The notes: generated from the letters alone by a model not told the origin. Numbered from the stretch's first letter, positions 1-5,937 are shown. The stretch is DNA of 8,591 nucleotides from Candidatus Bathyarchaeota archaeon (GCA_030607815.1 JAUWJG010000027.1:1-8591), one strand, 5' to 3'. Made by a program: numbers and translations.

Positions 1-97
1 ATATAGTATATCAAGTCGTTTCCTTATCCTTGTTTTAAGAAAGGAAAGTTGAAATGATCCAACAAGAGTGTTTTAATAACACCCCAGTCCTTGTGAT

Positions 98-1450
98 GTG
101 ACGAGTAGATTGTTGAAAGAGGCATGGACAGTTGCTATCGAGTCCCTGAGTTGGATGGAACTGCAGGGACTGAGTGAACGTTTGGCACTAATGAAGACGG
201 TTAAGCAGTTGAGATTAAAATATTCTGCAGCTATTGGACTTGCTCACAAGCTAGTTTATGAAACATTGCGTAGAAAAAGTTTTATTGATCGATTTGCGAA
301 TATAGCCTTAGCCCCCCATTCATTGGAACATTACACTCTTGGTGTAAGGGCTTTTCTTCGCCTGTATATTTATCAGACAAAGTTTGTGAAGGGCGGTTTT
401 AAGAATGCGGTGAATATAGCTAACATTGGACGTTCGATTTTAGGATGGCGTGATTTACAGGAGGTAGAAGAGGCTCTTGGTAAGATACTCAAAATGGAGT
501 CTAAGAGTATACTGAAAGGTTTAGACCTTGAAGAAAGAATTGGTTTGGTAACAGGTCATCCTACTTGGTTTGTTAGTTACAGTATACAACTGCTTGGTGA
601 AAACGAAGCATTGAGATTCCTAGAAAGCTCTAACAGGTTGTTACCCACATACATAAGAATAAACACGCTGAAAGGAACTAAAACGTCTCTGCTTAGACGA
701 TTGACAGAAGACGGTATTGTCCCCGAAGAAGTTAAGCAACTCAGATATACCTATAAAGTAATCGAGACCACAAAACCTCTTGTGAAAACAGATAGTTTTC
801 GCAACGGTCTCTTCTATATACAAGATAAAGCCAGTAGTCTGGCTGTGGAAGTAGCTGACCCTTTACCGGGAATGACTGTTCTAGACATATGTGCTGCACC
901 TGGAGGAAAAACAACTTACTTTGCTCAGCTGATGAAGAATGAAGGTACAATCTATTCTATTGATTACTCAAAAAGGAGGATGCGGATCTGGGATACAGAG
1001 ACTAGGAGGATGGGCGTAAAGATAGCTGTTCCAATAGTTTTTGATGCACAGATATCTTTTCCATTGAAGATTTCAGCTGATCTAGTTTTTTTGGATCCAC
1101 CTTGCTCAGGTACTGGGGTATTTAGTAGAGCACCCTCAGCTAGATGGAGAATCACGAAGGATTCTGTTAACGCGATGTCAGCTATTCAATGGAGAATGTT
1201 GAACGAATCCGTGAAATATGTGAAAGAGGGTGGGCTTTTAGTATACTCAACCTGCAGTATCACAGTGGAAGAAAATGAAATGATAGTGGAAAAGCTCCTT
1301 GAACTGCATCAAGAGCTAGATCTTGTAGACACAACTCCCAAGCTCGGTGTATCGGGATTACGAGACCTAACAAAATGCCAGAGACTGTACCCACATATGC
1401 ATGATTGTAGCGGATTCTTTGTTGCTAAACTAGTGAGAGCCAACTCTTAG
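98..1450 (+). CDS. NOL1/NOP2/Sun (RsmB)-family RNA cytosine-C5 methyltransferase with NusB-like N-terminal domain
   Basis: This 450-aa protein should transfer a methyl group from SAM to C5 of cytosine in tRNA or rRNA. Residues about 1-130 are helical and resemble the NusB-like domain of RsmB-type enzymes. A short RNA-binding stretch follows (about 165-200, ending YIRINTLKG), then the Rossmann catalytic domain. The SAM motif is LDICAAPGGKT (262-272). Motif IV DPPCSGTG (333-340) supplies C336, and motif VI YSTCS (383-387) supplies C386. By family knowledge the motif VI Cys is the nucleophile and the motif IV Cys releases the product, so both catalytic cysteines are present. The start is GTG at 98; the frame is closed by a stop at 77-79, no good Shine-Dalgarno is visible, and an ATG at 155 would cut into the N-terminal helix. 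Family is certain; the RNA substrate and target base cannot be read from the sequence. Confidence 0.93.
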   Translation: MTSRLLKEAWTVAIESLSWMELQGLSERLALMKTVKQLRLKYSAAIGLAHKLVYETLRRKSFIDRFANIALAPHSLEHYTLGVRAFLRLYIYQTKFVKGGFKNAVNIANIGRSILGWRDLQEVEEALGKILKMESKSILKGLDLEERIGLVTGHPTWFVSYSIQLLGENEALRFLESSNRLLPTYIRINTLKGTKTSLLRRLTEDGIVPEEVKQLRYTYKVIETTKPLVKTDSFRNGLFYIQDKASSLAVEVADPLPGMTVLDICAAPGGKTTYFAQLMKNEGTIYSIDYSKRRMRIWDTETRRMGVKIAVPIVFDAQISFPLKISADLVFLDPPCSGTGVFSRAPSARWRITKDSVNAMSAIQWRMLNESVKYVKEGGLLVYSTCSITVEENEMIVEKLLELHQELDLVDTTPKLGVSGLRDLTKCQRLYPHMHDCSGFFVAKLVRANS

Positions 1451-2151
1451 ACAAAGCTCACACTACCCACACGTCCCCACCAAACAACCATTTTTGACAA
1501 GCCCTCATTCACTTCGTTCATTTCGGGGGGAGAGTTACATAGCTCCCGACACTCCTCAAACATAAAAGTTGACTCCCCCTCACTATCTCTAAGGAATATC
1601 CTAATTTTTAACAGATAATAAAAATGGGGGATGTTGATACCAAATAGAGAAGGATGGTAGCCCGGAGGAGACATGTGCATATGCTCACATAAGCTAAAAA
1701 ATTCTTGGCTTTTTCTTCTTTTCTACATACTTACTAGGGGCTATTTTAGCTAGTTAGGGGGATAATTAGAGTTACATCAACCAACGAATGATAAAACAAG
1801 AGATACTCGCCCTATTTCTCCCTGAATAACTGGAGATGTCTCCCGAAGACTTAACTTAAAATTAATTTTGAATTTCATCTAATAAAGCATTAAATTTATT
1901 AAAAAAATAAGATTAAACGAAATCCTTTATTTATCTCTACCATATTTTGTTAAATTTTCAATATTTGTCTTTATGATATAAAATGCTACAGAATAATACA
2001 CATAACCCAAAATGACAAGATTTGACAATATCTGAGAAAAGTTAGAAAAAAGATCCGTTCATTAATCAAATCCAAACAAGCTTAATTCAGATTTGGCATT
2101 CATAAAAGATATTAGAAGTTAGTTCCTTAATGATGTCTGTGAGAGACTTTT
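1451..2151. other. 700-bp spacer with no convincing gene; AT-rich in its second half
   Basis: No ORF here has recognisable family features. A minus-strand frame of 77 codons (1447-1680) is open, but its translation matches nothing I know. The second half (about 1850-2150) is strongly AT-rich. T-rich stretches on the plus strand at 1491-1495 and about 1709-1721 could end transcription of the methyltransferase gene. Small dyads are present: an interrupted palindrome at 1832-1843 (GGAGA-TG-TCTCC), and a palindrome GCATATGC (1677-1684) inside ATGTG...CACAT (1673-1690). No tRNA-like fold was found. It may be a decayed gene region or may carry an unrecognised non-coding RNA. Confidence 0.4.
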
Positions 2152-2385
2152 ATGAACGAAGTGCGTAAAATATTGGTGTTGAAGACGCTGAGTTGGAGAG
2201 TAATCGCCACATGTACAACTATGTTTTTAGCTTATGCAGTTACGGGTCAATTAGAGTTTGTGGCGAGTATAGGCATAGGAGATGTGATTTTAAAAATAAT
2301 ATTTTATTATATGCATGAAAAAGCTTGGAACAGTACCATACGTAGTATTCCCAATCTCTATTCACCTCAAATAGACTTAGACTAG
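2152..2385 (+). CDS. DUF2061-family small membrane protein
   Basis: This 77-aa protein matches the DUF2061 pattern: a basic N-terminus, KTLSWRVIATCTT (11-23), a first hydrophobic segment of about residues 17-31, a short linker (TGQLE), a second hydrophobic segment of about 36-53, and the family hallmark YYMHEKAWN (52-60). It is predicted to sit in the cytoplasmic membrane with two helices. The molecular function of the family is unknown. The ATG at 2152 lies just before the conserved core and gives a family-typical length. A TATA-like CATAAAAG lies at 2101-2108, about 47 nt upstream, so it is probably transcribed alone. A T-rich stretch follows the stop. Confidence 0.85.
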   Translation: MNEVRKILVLKTLSWRVIATCTTMFLAYAVTGQLEFVASIGIGDVILKIIFYYMHEKAWNSTIRSIPNLYSPQIDLD

Positions 2386-2423
2386 CTAGAGCTTGATGAG
2401 TAATTATTGGCTTTTCAGTCATC

Positions 2424-2440
2424 TTATTTTTTCCTTTCTC
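2424..2440 (+). terminator. T-rich putative transcription end after the DUF2061 gene
   Basis: A run of six T (2427-2432) inside a pyrimidine-rich stretch lies about 40 nt after the stop at 2385, in the gap between two convergent genes. Archaeal RNA polymerase commonly terminates at such U-rich tracts. No strong stem precedes it. Confidence 0.4.
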
Positions 2441-2449
2441 CTTCCGATG

Positions 2450-2929
2450 TTATACTGTGAGCCATGTTGGGGATCTGACTAGGTTCTCAAAGCCAAGTTT
2501 AGCTGCCGTAAGAGAGTAGATGAACATGCTGGTCAGGGAGAGAAGCACATGAGGCTTCACTCTGGCCAGCCCTCTCCCCCTCAGATTGTCCAGGTTGAAG
2601 TGACTTTTTAGCTTGGAGAAGACGCGTTCGATGGACTGCCTCTTCCTCTTCAGCATCCTGTAAAGCTGAGAGCCCCGTTTGATGATTGGCTGGAGTCTCA
2701 GCCTCTGCGCCAGGGTTCTAGGCTCTCTGTGACGTCTGTTTGGGAGCGGTATCACGGTGCAAGCGCCAAGCCCGTGAGCCTCAAGGTGATTCTTAGCTGA
2801 GTGATAGTTACCATCCGCTCCAACTACCCGCATGTGGATAGGGAACCGAGATGCCTTCCTTCTTCGCTTTGTTTGTATGATTAGATAAAGAGTGGACTTT
2901 TCCATTTGTATGAAACATACAGAAACCAC
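2450..2929 (-). pseudogene. C-terminal remnant of an IS5/IS4-type DDE transposase
   Basis: The open frame of 159 codons (GTG at 2929) holds only the C-terminal half of a DDE transposase. The second catalytic Asp is visible in RVVGADGNYHS (D39), and the Glu region in RQSIERVFSKLK shows the IS4/IS5-type spacing R97-x3-E101-x6-K108. The N-terminal DNA-binding part and the first catalytic Asp are absent, and no continuation is found upstream. Residues about 1-10 are probably read-through of flanking DNA. No terminal inverted repeats or target duplications were found. Base composition differs from the surroundings: bases 2701-2760 are 37/60 G+C, against 17/60 in bases 8401-8460. This suggests a transferred, now inactive IS fragment. 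Confidence 0.85.
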
Positions 2930-2932
2930 ATA

Positions 2933-3043
2933 TTACGTGTTTCTATCCTCTATTTGAGGTAGTTTGAACCCGTCAGGTACCAAAGGATGAAGCCATTCTA
3001 CAAGTTCTATGTCCTCAACCAATAATATTCCCCCTCTTACCGT
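2933..3043 (-). pseudogene. Protein-like 36-codon fragment without a good start codon
   Basis: Between stops at 3044-3046 and 2933-2935 the minus strand reads 36 codons with a protein-like, acidic and amphipathic composition, including LVEDIELVEWLHPLVPDGF. There is no ATG; the only start is a TTG about eight codons in. A run of five G (minus strand) near its beginning separates it from another short open frame ending VNGKRGNIIG, so one indel would lengthen it. It lies just upstream of the transposase remnant on the same strand and may be the tail of a gene broken by that element. I do not recognise the family, and it could be chance. Confidence 0.25.
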
Positions 3044-3083
3044 TTACTAAGCTATACGTCGCACAATGGATCAATCAATGTTC

Positions 3084-3094
3084 AAAAAAAGGAG
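3084..3094 (-). terminator. T-tract ending the TBP cluster
   Basis: On the minus strand a run of seven T (3090-3084) preceded by a pyrimidine-rich CTCC lies about 40 nt after the last ORF of the TBP cluster. This fits archaeal U-tract termination. No strong hairpin precedes it. Confidence 0.45.
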
Positions 3095-3129
3095 CTTTGG
3101 AGGATATAAGGAGTATTAGCGTGTGTAGT

Positions 3130-3276
3130 TTAGGTCCTTTCATAATGTTTACGGAATTGACACTGTTCAAGTGAATCAGTATCCTCTTTACGCTCAAATA
3201 TTGGGCAGGCAGAAACGGTAGGTTCAAACTTATATCGGTACATTCGCACGCAAACACCTTTTCGTTGGTTACTCAT
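3130..3276 (-). CDS. Hypothetical 48-aa Cys-containing protein, last ORF of the TBP cluster
   Basis: ATG at 3276 begins 3 nt after the stop of the zinc-ribbon gene (TAG-CAA-ATG), and the frame runs 48 codons to TAA at 3130-3132. The product is rich in charged residues and has three cysteines at even spacing (C9, C24, C39), with segments such as VRMYRYKFEP and ACPIFERKED. I do not recognise a family. Support comes from strand, the same 3-nt spacing as the gene before it, and the T-tract shortly downstream. No Shine-Dalgarno is visible, so translation would rely on coupling. The frame is short enough to be fortuitous, and a longer overlapping frame on the same strand (3075-3257) looks less protein-like. 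Confidence 0.35.
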   Translation of the reverse strand: MSNQRKGVCVRMYRYKFEPTVSACPIFERKEDTDSLEQCQFRKHYERT

Positions 3277-3279
3277 TTG

Positions 3280-3448
3280 CTAAAACCTATCAACTTTACT
3301 CTTTTTCCGCCTCCATTTATGGTAACATTCTTGGGAGCAGAAATGCTTACCCAACGGATGGGTTTTCCGCATACCTCGCAGGGGTTCCCCTTATATAAAC
3401 TATGACTTATTCTCTTCTCAACTCCTTCAGTTTTTCCTGAACCATCAT
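3280..3448 (-). pseudogene. Small zinc-ribbon (DUF2116-like) gene disrupted by two one-base frame breaks
   Basis: ATG at 3448 lies 3 nt after the TBP stop codon. Read directly, the frame stops after 13 codons (TAA at 3407-3409). If one base is restored near 3410 (an A in GAATA) and one near 3356 (a C in ATCCG), a single 56-codon gene appears: a charged helix MVQEKLKELRRE, then NPCEVCGKPIPLGKHFCSQEC, then a basic tail ending at TAG (3280-3282). The CxxCGKPIP...FCSxxC pattern is the signature of small archaeal zinc ribbons (DUF2116-like), with all four zinc-binding Cys retained. Both breaks are consistent with a missing base in a short homopolymer. The cause could be real decay, sequencing or assembly error, or, less likely, recoding. 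The location suggests co-transcription with TBP. Confidence 0.65.
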
Positions 3449-3451
3449 ATT

Positions 3452-4018
3452 TTATCTATAGATTATCAACTTCTTCTCCTCAAGCTTTCGCTGGAGCTTC
3501 ACTGTGGCTTGGTAGACCTCTTCTTCTGTCTTCGCGCCTGTGATTACAAGGCTTCCATTCGTGTAGATGAGGATGACGACCTTCGGCTCATCCATCCTGT
3601 AGATGGCTCCTGGAAACTGCTCGGGTTCATACATGATTCTCTCAAGGACGTAGACTGCTTTCTCTATGTCTACCTGACCTCCCAGGCTGGCTGAGGCGAC
3701 GATGTTTACGATCTTTATGGTGGGTTTTCCCACTATGAGGATGCCGTTCTCCTTTAGTTGTTGGATGACCTTCATGACAGCTCTCTTCGCCTGCCTCTTG
3801 GATGTGGCGCCTACGCAGACCATCTTTCCAGTTCTGAAGATTAAATGCGCCGTTTTGGGTTTTTTCAATTTGAAGATGGCGCCGGGGAACTTTTGGGGTT
3901 TGTATACGACTCTTGGGACGGCCTTGATGATGGAGTTCAAGTCCAGGGATTGGTTGAGGTTGACTGAGGCTACGACGTTCACGATGCTTACGCTCGCTTT
4001 CACTTTGGATAATGGCAA
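3452..4018 (-). CDS. tbp: TATA-box binding protein (archaeal TBP)
   Basis: This 188-aa protein binds the TATA element and, with TFB, recruits RNA polymerase. It shows the two direct repeats of the TBP saddle with a 91-residue offset: IVNVVASV (12-19) matches IVNIVASA (103-110), and YKPQKFPGAIFKL (39-51) matches YEPEQFPGAIYRM (130-142). The DNA-intercalating positions are F44/F49 in the first repeat and F135/Y140 in the second. TGKMVCVGA (63-71) and NGSLVITGA (154-162) close each half. No acidic tail follows. There is no in-frame ATG: the longest reasonable start is TTG at 4018, with a GTG at codon 6 as alternative. The gene is more GC-rich than its surroundings (33/60 at 3781-3840). It is followed 3 nt later by the zinc-ribbon gene. 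Confidence 0.96.
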   Translation of the reverse strand: MPLSKVKASVSIVNVVASVNLNQSLDLNSIIKAVPRVVYKPQKFPGAIFKLKKPKTAHLIFRTGKMVCVGATSKRQAKRAVMKVIQQLKENGILIVGKPTIKIVNIVASASLGGQVDIEKAVYVLERIMYEPEQFPGAIYRMDEPKVVILIYTNGSLVITGAKTEEEVYQATVKLQRKLEEKKLIIYR

Positions 4019-4051
4019 CTCTTTGATTCTCTTGTGTTCAGTGATCTGTTG

Positions 4052-4067
4052 TAACGATAAATGTTTT
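4052..4067 (-). promoter_or_regulatory. Candidate TATA element for the TBP cluster
   Basis: The minus strand reads AAAACATTTATCGTTA. The TATA-like core ATTTATCG (4062-4055) is centred about 40 nt before the TTG start. If transcription starts about 25 nt after the box, the leader would be around 15 nt. This is read from pattern only. Confidence 0.35.
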
Positions 4068-4277
4068 GGTCAGAGATTTGGTTTTGAGGTTTCTAAACGT
4101 CATCAATACCTTCAATGGGAAAGTGAAGCGTCGATTAGATGAATTCTTCAGTTCAATTCGCTTTAACATCATTCACTCTTCGTTTCTAATACCTAGTTAA
4201 GTAGAGACTGATGAATTAGATTGGTAGGATAATAATCTCGAAGGTATAGAGAGAGGTAAGATCTTTGAAGAGGAATT

Positions 4278-4673
4278 TTACTGATCCTTCTTCAACATTT
4301 CAGGTGGATAACCTTTCTTGAAATAGGCTTCAGGTATTACACGCATCAGACCTAAGATGTGTTTCTCGGAAGACCACCTTTTTAATTCGTAAGGTCCCTT
4401 TCGCTCCGCATCATAGTCGACTAATCCAAGTTGCCTGAGGTTTGTCAGGGAGTTATTGATGGCGTACTGCGATTTATTCACTAATGAAACCAACGATCTT
4501 GTATCCCCCTTATTTCCCTCTTCTAGAAGCGCGGAATACACCTTGAACGCAGTATCATCCCTGCTTCCTAAAATGTTAAAAAATGCTCTCCTTTGCCGAA
4601 TATTGTTGGCTGGATCATCGAGAATGAGAATCTTAATTGACGCGCCTAACGCTTTGACATACACTTCTTCCAT
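4278..4673 (-). CDS. Winged-helix DNA-binding regulator
   Basis: This 131-aa protein is a likely transcription regulator of the ArsR/MarR-like winged-helix type. The N-terminal 35 residues include a strand-like segment ASIKILILDDP. The HTH follows: helix 1 FKVYSALLEEG (43-53), helix 2 RSLVSLVNKS (59-68), recognition helix from about 69 to 83 (QYAINNSLTNLRQLG), then a wing around residues 84-98 (LVDYDAERKGPYELK). No metal-binding Cys cluster or transmembrane segment is visible, so the effector is unknown. The ATG at 4673 is preferred over the in-frame TTG at 4679 because GGTGAT sits at proper spacing before it. It diverges from the gene at 5078, which it might control. Regulator type is well supported; its target is inference. 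Confidence 0.75.
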   Translation of the reverse strand: MEEVYVKALGASIKILILDDPANNIRQRRAFFNILGSRDDTAFKVYSALLEEGNKGDTRSLVSLVNKSQYAINNSLTNLRQLGLVDYDAERKGPYELKRWSSEKHILGLMRVIPEAYFKKGYPPEMLKKDQ

Positions 4674-4682
4674 TAACAATTA

Positions 4683-4688
4683 ATCACC
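4683..4688 (-). promoter_or_regulatory. Ribosome binding site that sets the winged-helix start
   Basis: The minus strand reads GGTGAT, matching part of the canonical GGAGGTGAT. It lies 9 nt before ATG 4673 but only 3 nt before the alternative TTG 4679, which favours the ATG. Confidence 0.5.
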
Positions 4689-4707
4689 ACTATAGAACTG
4701 GTCCACT

Positions 4708-4720
4708 GCAAATATTAATG
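4708..4720 (-). promoter_or_regulatory. Candidate TATA element for the winged-helix gene
   Basis: The minus strand reads CATTAATATTTGC. The core TAATATTT is centred about 41 nt before ATG 4673, nearly the same geometry as in front of TBP. The predicted leader of about 15 nt would still include the GGTGAT site. Confidence 0.35.
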
Positions 4721-5064
4721 TTGACGAGGAATCCACGTTCTGCCCATTTCCCACTCAGGGAGTAGACGGTGAATGGGTGTTTTATCGTTGGATTTAAATA
4801 GAGTGCTGAGAATGAATGAAAGGTAAAACTAGGAATCCTTTGTTATATGGCTTTAATAGTCCTATGTGATATTTCGGTATCAGAGCAAAGGGAGAGAGAA
4901 GTGCAGATACATGTGAGCGTTGTTATCGAAACACGCTTCTTCTAGATGGCTTCGTTCACATCATTCTTAGCATTCGAGCTATTGATATTTACAAATAATG
5001 TGGAGCGGGAAAATCCTTGGAGAGCAACGAAATGTCGAAGCAAAAATTTGAGAGAAAAAAAATA
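4721..5064. other. Divergent intergenic region between the winged-helix regulator and the 222-aa gene
   Basis: No supportable gene is present. A 6-bp inverted repeat CCCATT...AATGGG (4743-4777) with a 23-nt spacer lies about 70 nt upstream of the regulator gene and could be an operator. TATA-like ATTTAAATA occurs at about 4792-4800 on the plus strand and GATATTTAC at about 4984-4992. The latter is about 90 nt ahead of ATG 5078. Very short open frames (4847-4945, 32 codons; and a 17-codon frame overlapping ATG 5078) lack support. The long leader left by either TATA candidate leaves room for regulation. Confidence 0.4.
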
Positions 5065-5077
5065 GGGAGATTATTAG

Positions 5078-5746
5078 ATGAGTGAACTTCTTTTCGAGAA
5101 CGCCGAACTCCTGATGGAGATTGAAGGCTATGAACAAGAGAGTGTGAAAAAGAGTGAAAACGCGATCACCATTAAAGGATCCAAATCGGACTCAGATAAG
5201 ACAGTCCTGATGTACATCGTCACATCGAACGTGATGGATGTCAACCAAGCAAATGCAGCACTGCAGATCTTAGAAAAAGAGAATGTTGACAAGTTCATTG
5301 TATTCGCAAATCGGTTCATCGCAGCAGCGAAAGCGAAGCTTAACAAGAGAGATATAGAGTGCTTTACAGAGGAGCTGAACATCTCAACAGTAATCCCTCT
5401 AAAAGAATTATACTCAACTGTAATTGATTATGTGAATCAACTCTGTATACTCAAATGTGGAGCCATCCCGAAATTCATATCTGAGTGTAAAGGTTACTCT
5501 GCGACCCCCATCGCATGTTCAAGTTGTGGGGGGAGTGGACGCATAGAAGGTCGAAATCGTCTCTGTAACATTTGTTCAGGCACGGGATTCAGGAACCAAC
5601 ATTATTCGTGCAAAGTCAGGTTAATCAGTGACAATGCGGATTATCACCAAGAGAACAGATGGATCAATCTTCTCCAGAATGACCTGTTAGTCCTCCTCAA
5701 AATGAAACATAAAGAGGCAAACGATGGTGAATCCGTGGACTCTTAA
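5078..5746 (+). CDS. Uncharacterised protein: restriction-endonuclease/Rpb5-N-like domain fused to a DnaJ-type zinc centre
   Basis: This 222-aa protein has an unusual layout. Residues about 1-115 look like a restriction-endonuclease-like alpha/beta fold. The order of VLMYIVTSNVMDVNQANAAL (43-62), VDKFIVFANRFIAAAKAKL (70-88) and IECFTEELNISTVIPLKEL (93-111) parallels the N-terminal jaw domain of eukaryotic Rpb5, where the last part reads roughly F-x-x-x-E-L-L-x-N-I-T-x-H-x-L-V-P. No PD-(D/E)xK catalytic set is evident, so it is probably not a nuclease. Residues 123-178 carry eight Cys (123, 127, 137, 147, 150, 163, 166, 178), including two DnaJ-like knuckles CSSCGGSG (147-154) and CNICSGTG (163-170). 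The C-terminal part (179-210) is an unassigned helix-rich region. GGGAG lies 8 nt before ATG 5078. Function is unknown; nucleic-acid or polymerase binding is inference. Confidence 0.75.
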   Translation: MSELLFENAELLMEIEGYEQESVKKSENAITIKGSKSDSDKTVLMYIVTSNVMDVNQANAALQILEKENVDKFIVFANRFIAAAKAKLNKRDIECFTEELNISTVIPLKELYSTVIDYVNQLCILKCGAIPKFISECKGYSATPIACSSCGGSGRIEGRNRLCNICSGTGFRNQHYSCKVRLISDNADYHQENRWINLLQNDLLVLLKMKHKEANDGESVDS

Positions 5747-5915
5747 GAAAAGATGGATAACTGTGAATCATCAAGAAAAAGTAGAAGCAGAGCTTCATCA
5801 CCTTATAGATATGGTTAAATCTAAAAATTTTCCATCATCACAAACTAAGAAGCATCTGAAACTTCCTCAAAACATTGATGAAATCGTTTCTATCCTTAAA
5901 CAATTCAAGAATTAA
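5724..5915 (+). CDS. Hypothetical 63-aa basic protein overlapping the zinc-centre gene
   Basis: ATG at 5724 lies 23 nt inside the preceding gene, in another frame, with AGAGG placed 6 nt upstream, which suggests translational coupling. The product is basic in its first third (WTLKKRW), then a helical segment HQEKVEAELHHLIDMVKSK, and ends with a likely helix DEIVSILKQFKN. There is no Cys cluster, membrane segment or signal peptide. An alternative GTG start at 5763, after the upstream stop, lacks a good ribosome site. I recognise no family. The stem-loop with T-tract directly after it supports its being the last gene of this unit. It may be a binding partner of the 222-aa protein (inference from coupling only). 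Confidence 0.55.
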   Translation: MVNPWTLKKRWITVNHQEKVEAELHHLIDMVKSKNFPSSQTKKHLKLPQNIDEIVSILKQFKN

Positions 5916-5937
5916 ACTTGAATTTGTAATGGTTTTT
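5902..5937 (+). terminator. Stem-loop over the stop codon followed by a T-tract
   Basis: A perfect 8-bp inverted repeat AATTCAAG (5902-5909) / CTTGAATT (5917-5924) with a 7-nt loop encloses the TAA stop of the 63-aa gene (5913-5915). A T5 run (5933-5937) follows 8 nt later. It lies between two convergent genes. The stem is AT-rich and so weak; the T-tract alone may suffice in an archaeon. Confidence 0.5.

Noticed and set aside
54..101. A 15-codon ORF ending ATGTGA over the GTG start of the RNA methyltransferase, with a small GTGTT/AACAC hairpin inside
   Set aside because: Too short and weakly supported to call a leader peptide or attenuator; the hairpin has only five pairs.
3075..3257. A minus-strand 60-codon frame beginning MFACECTDISLNL
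   Set aside because: It overlaps the better placed 48-aa ORF in another frame and runs through the T7 tract that likely ends the transcript.
3702..4142. A plus-strand 146-codon frame across the TBP gene
   Set aside because: It is the antisense shadow of the clear TBP coding sequence.
4038..4172. A minus-strand 44-codon ORF beginning ATGATG, ending 19 nt before the TBP start
   Set aside because: It covers the likely TBP promoter, has no Shine-Dalgarno and its product looks like nothing known; probably chance.
4208..4284. C-box-like CTGATGA and D-box-like CTGA, considered as a C/D box sRNA
   Set aside because: No D'/C' boxes and no terminal stem; the D-box falls at the end of the winged-helix gene.
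4847..4945. A 32-codon plus-strand ORF in the divergent intergenic region
   Set aside because: No ribosome site, short, and no recognisable composition.
5032..5085. A 17-codon ORF (MSKQKFERKK...) overlapping ATG 5078 as ATGAGTGA
   Set aside because: Very short; its 3' part coincides with the ribosome site of the 222-aa gene, so coding is doubtful.
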